DNA of 64,000 nt from Deroplatys truncata (lineage: Eukaryota; Arthropoda; Insecta; Mantodea; Mantidae). The notes under the pieces were generated by a model, which was not told the origin of the DNA, ran no database searches, and saw only the letters and a list, made by a program, of their open reading frames with translations. The stretch lies in contig CM060989.1 in assembly GCA_030765065.1 (NCBI GenBank), forward strand, positions 40,167,501 to 40,231,500, written 5' to 3'. Each line of letters starts with the position of its first letter. Position 1 is the stretch's first letter. Both the position numbers and the translations under genes were made by a program. Positions 63,644 to 64,000 of this stretch are shown here, one piece after another.

Positions 63644-64000
63644 TGTGAGTGAACAGCGTAACTCAGAAATGAGGAGTCGGGTAAACCCCAAACTTGGTAT
63701 TTAGGTTCAGTATCTTCCAGAGATTCGACACGAAGGTTTTCAAGAAAATCCCACACCCCAGATTACCCTTTACATGGAACATTTTTCGAAAATTTTAATT
63801 TTCTCAAAAGTGGCCTTAATGATTTTGATTAAAACATCATATGTTTAAGATATTTTCATGACAAATGAAATGTATATCCCGAATTTTCTGGGAATGTCTC
63901 CAAAAGTATTCTTCATTGTGAACGACTTTTGCATAACTGGTAAACCATAAGAGATAGACAAAATGTTACCACACAAAAAATGTAGCTCGCGTTAAAATAC
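63496..64000 (+). repeat. R860 copy o, cut by the window end
   Basis: Starts ACTTTCTCTACTACGTATAG and follows the R860 order to TGTAGCTCGCGTTAAAATAC at the edge. Its TG tract has expanded to about 26 units (63589-63641). Confidence 0.85.
63589..63641. repeat. (GT)26 microsatellite inside R860
   Basis: Uninterrupted GT tract at the place where other R860 copies have short, interrupted TG tracts. Confidence 0.95.

Overview
This looks like a non-coding, transposon-rich stretch of a large insect genome. The evidence is three distinct mariner (DD34D) families, further IS630-Tc1-mariner relatives, a FLYWCH/MULE element, a piggyBac-like TTAA insertion, LINE reverse transcriptase remains, LTRs with a tRNA-Lys-type primer site, and at least four kinds of tRNA-derived SINE. 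I found no intact host gene. Every recognisable protein-coding stretch belongs to a mobile element and is broken by stops, frameshifts or deletions. The base composition is AT-rich, with a few short GC-rich islands. A polyneopteran (cockroach, termite, orthopteran or stick insect) is my guess from the repeat style, not a demonstrated fact.

Layout. 1-1575: a mariner-type element (family D) nested in the transposase remnant of another transposon. 3.0-3.5 kb: an LTR-like promoter segment with a heat-shock-element motif. 4.5-7.2 kb: an unclassified repeat (P), a SINE fragment and an LTR. 8.6-9.9 kb: mariner A1. 10.6-11.4 kb: a transposon with 187-bp terminal inverted repeats. 11.8-15.3 kb: SINEs and a second LTR. 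15.9-18.3 kb: two tandem copies of an ~860-bp unclassified repeat (here called R860), one carrying a SINE with clean target-site duplications. 18.6-19.8 kb: mariner B1. 20-22 kb: SINE pieces. 22.8-25.4 kb: a tandem duplication containing R860 nested in R860. 25.7-26.6 kb: a third LTR. 27.0 kb: one candidate secreted-peptide exon. 28 kb: a short long-TIR element. 29.6 kb: LINE tail. 31.4-33.2 kb: SINE plus repeat P interrupted by the piggyBac-like element. 33.4-35.3 kb: R860 and SINEs. 35.9-37.1 kb: mariner B2. 37.35-39.46 kb: the FLYWCH/MULE transposon with TIRs and 8-bp duplication. 40.0-42.5 kb: mariner C remnant and R860 copies. 43.2-44.5 kb: mariner A2. 44.5-48.7 kb: the emptiest stretch. 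48.7-51.1 kb: two more long-TIR elements. 51.4-56.8 kb: R860 copies and a four-level nest (R860 in R860 in mariner D in old R860). 56.9-57.7 kb: a fourth LTR-like unit. 58.1-61.5 kb: transposase tail, SINE and a LINE split by R860. 61.7-62.8 kb: mariner A3. 63.5 kb to the end: another R860.

The best candidate for something undescribed is R860. It is non-coding, present in well over a dozen copies here, has fixed ends, and is flanked by the same A/T heptamer (ATTTTTA or its complement). It repeatedly inserts into its own copies at one internal A/T tract and forms head-to-tail pairs that share one heptamer. I could not assign it to a transposon class. The nested insertions give a relative-age record for many of the other elements.
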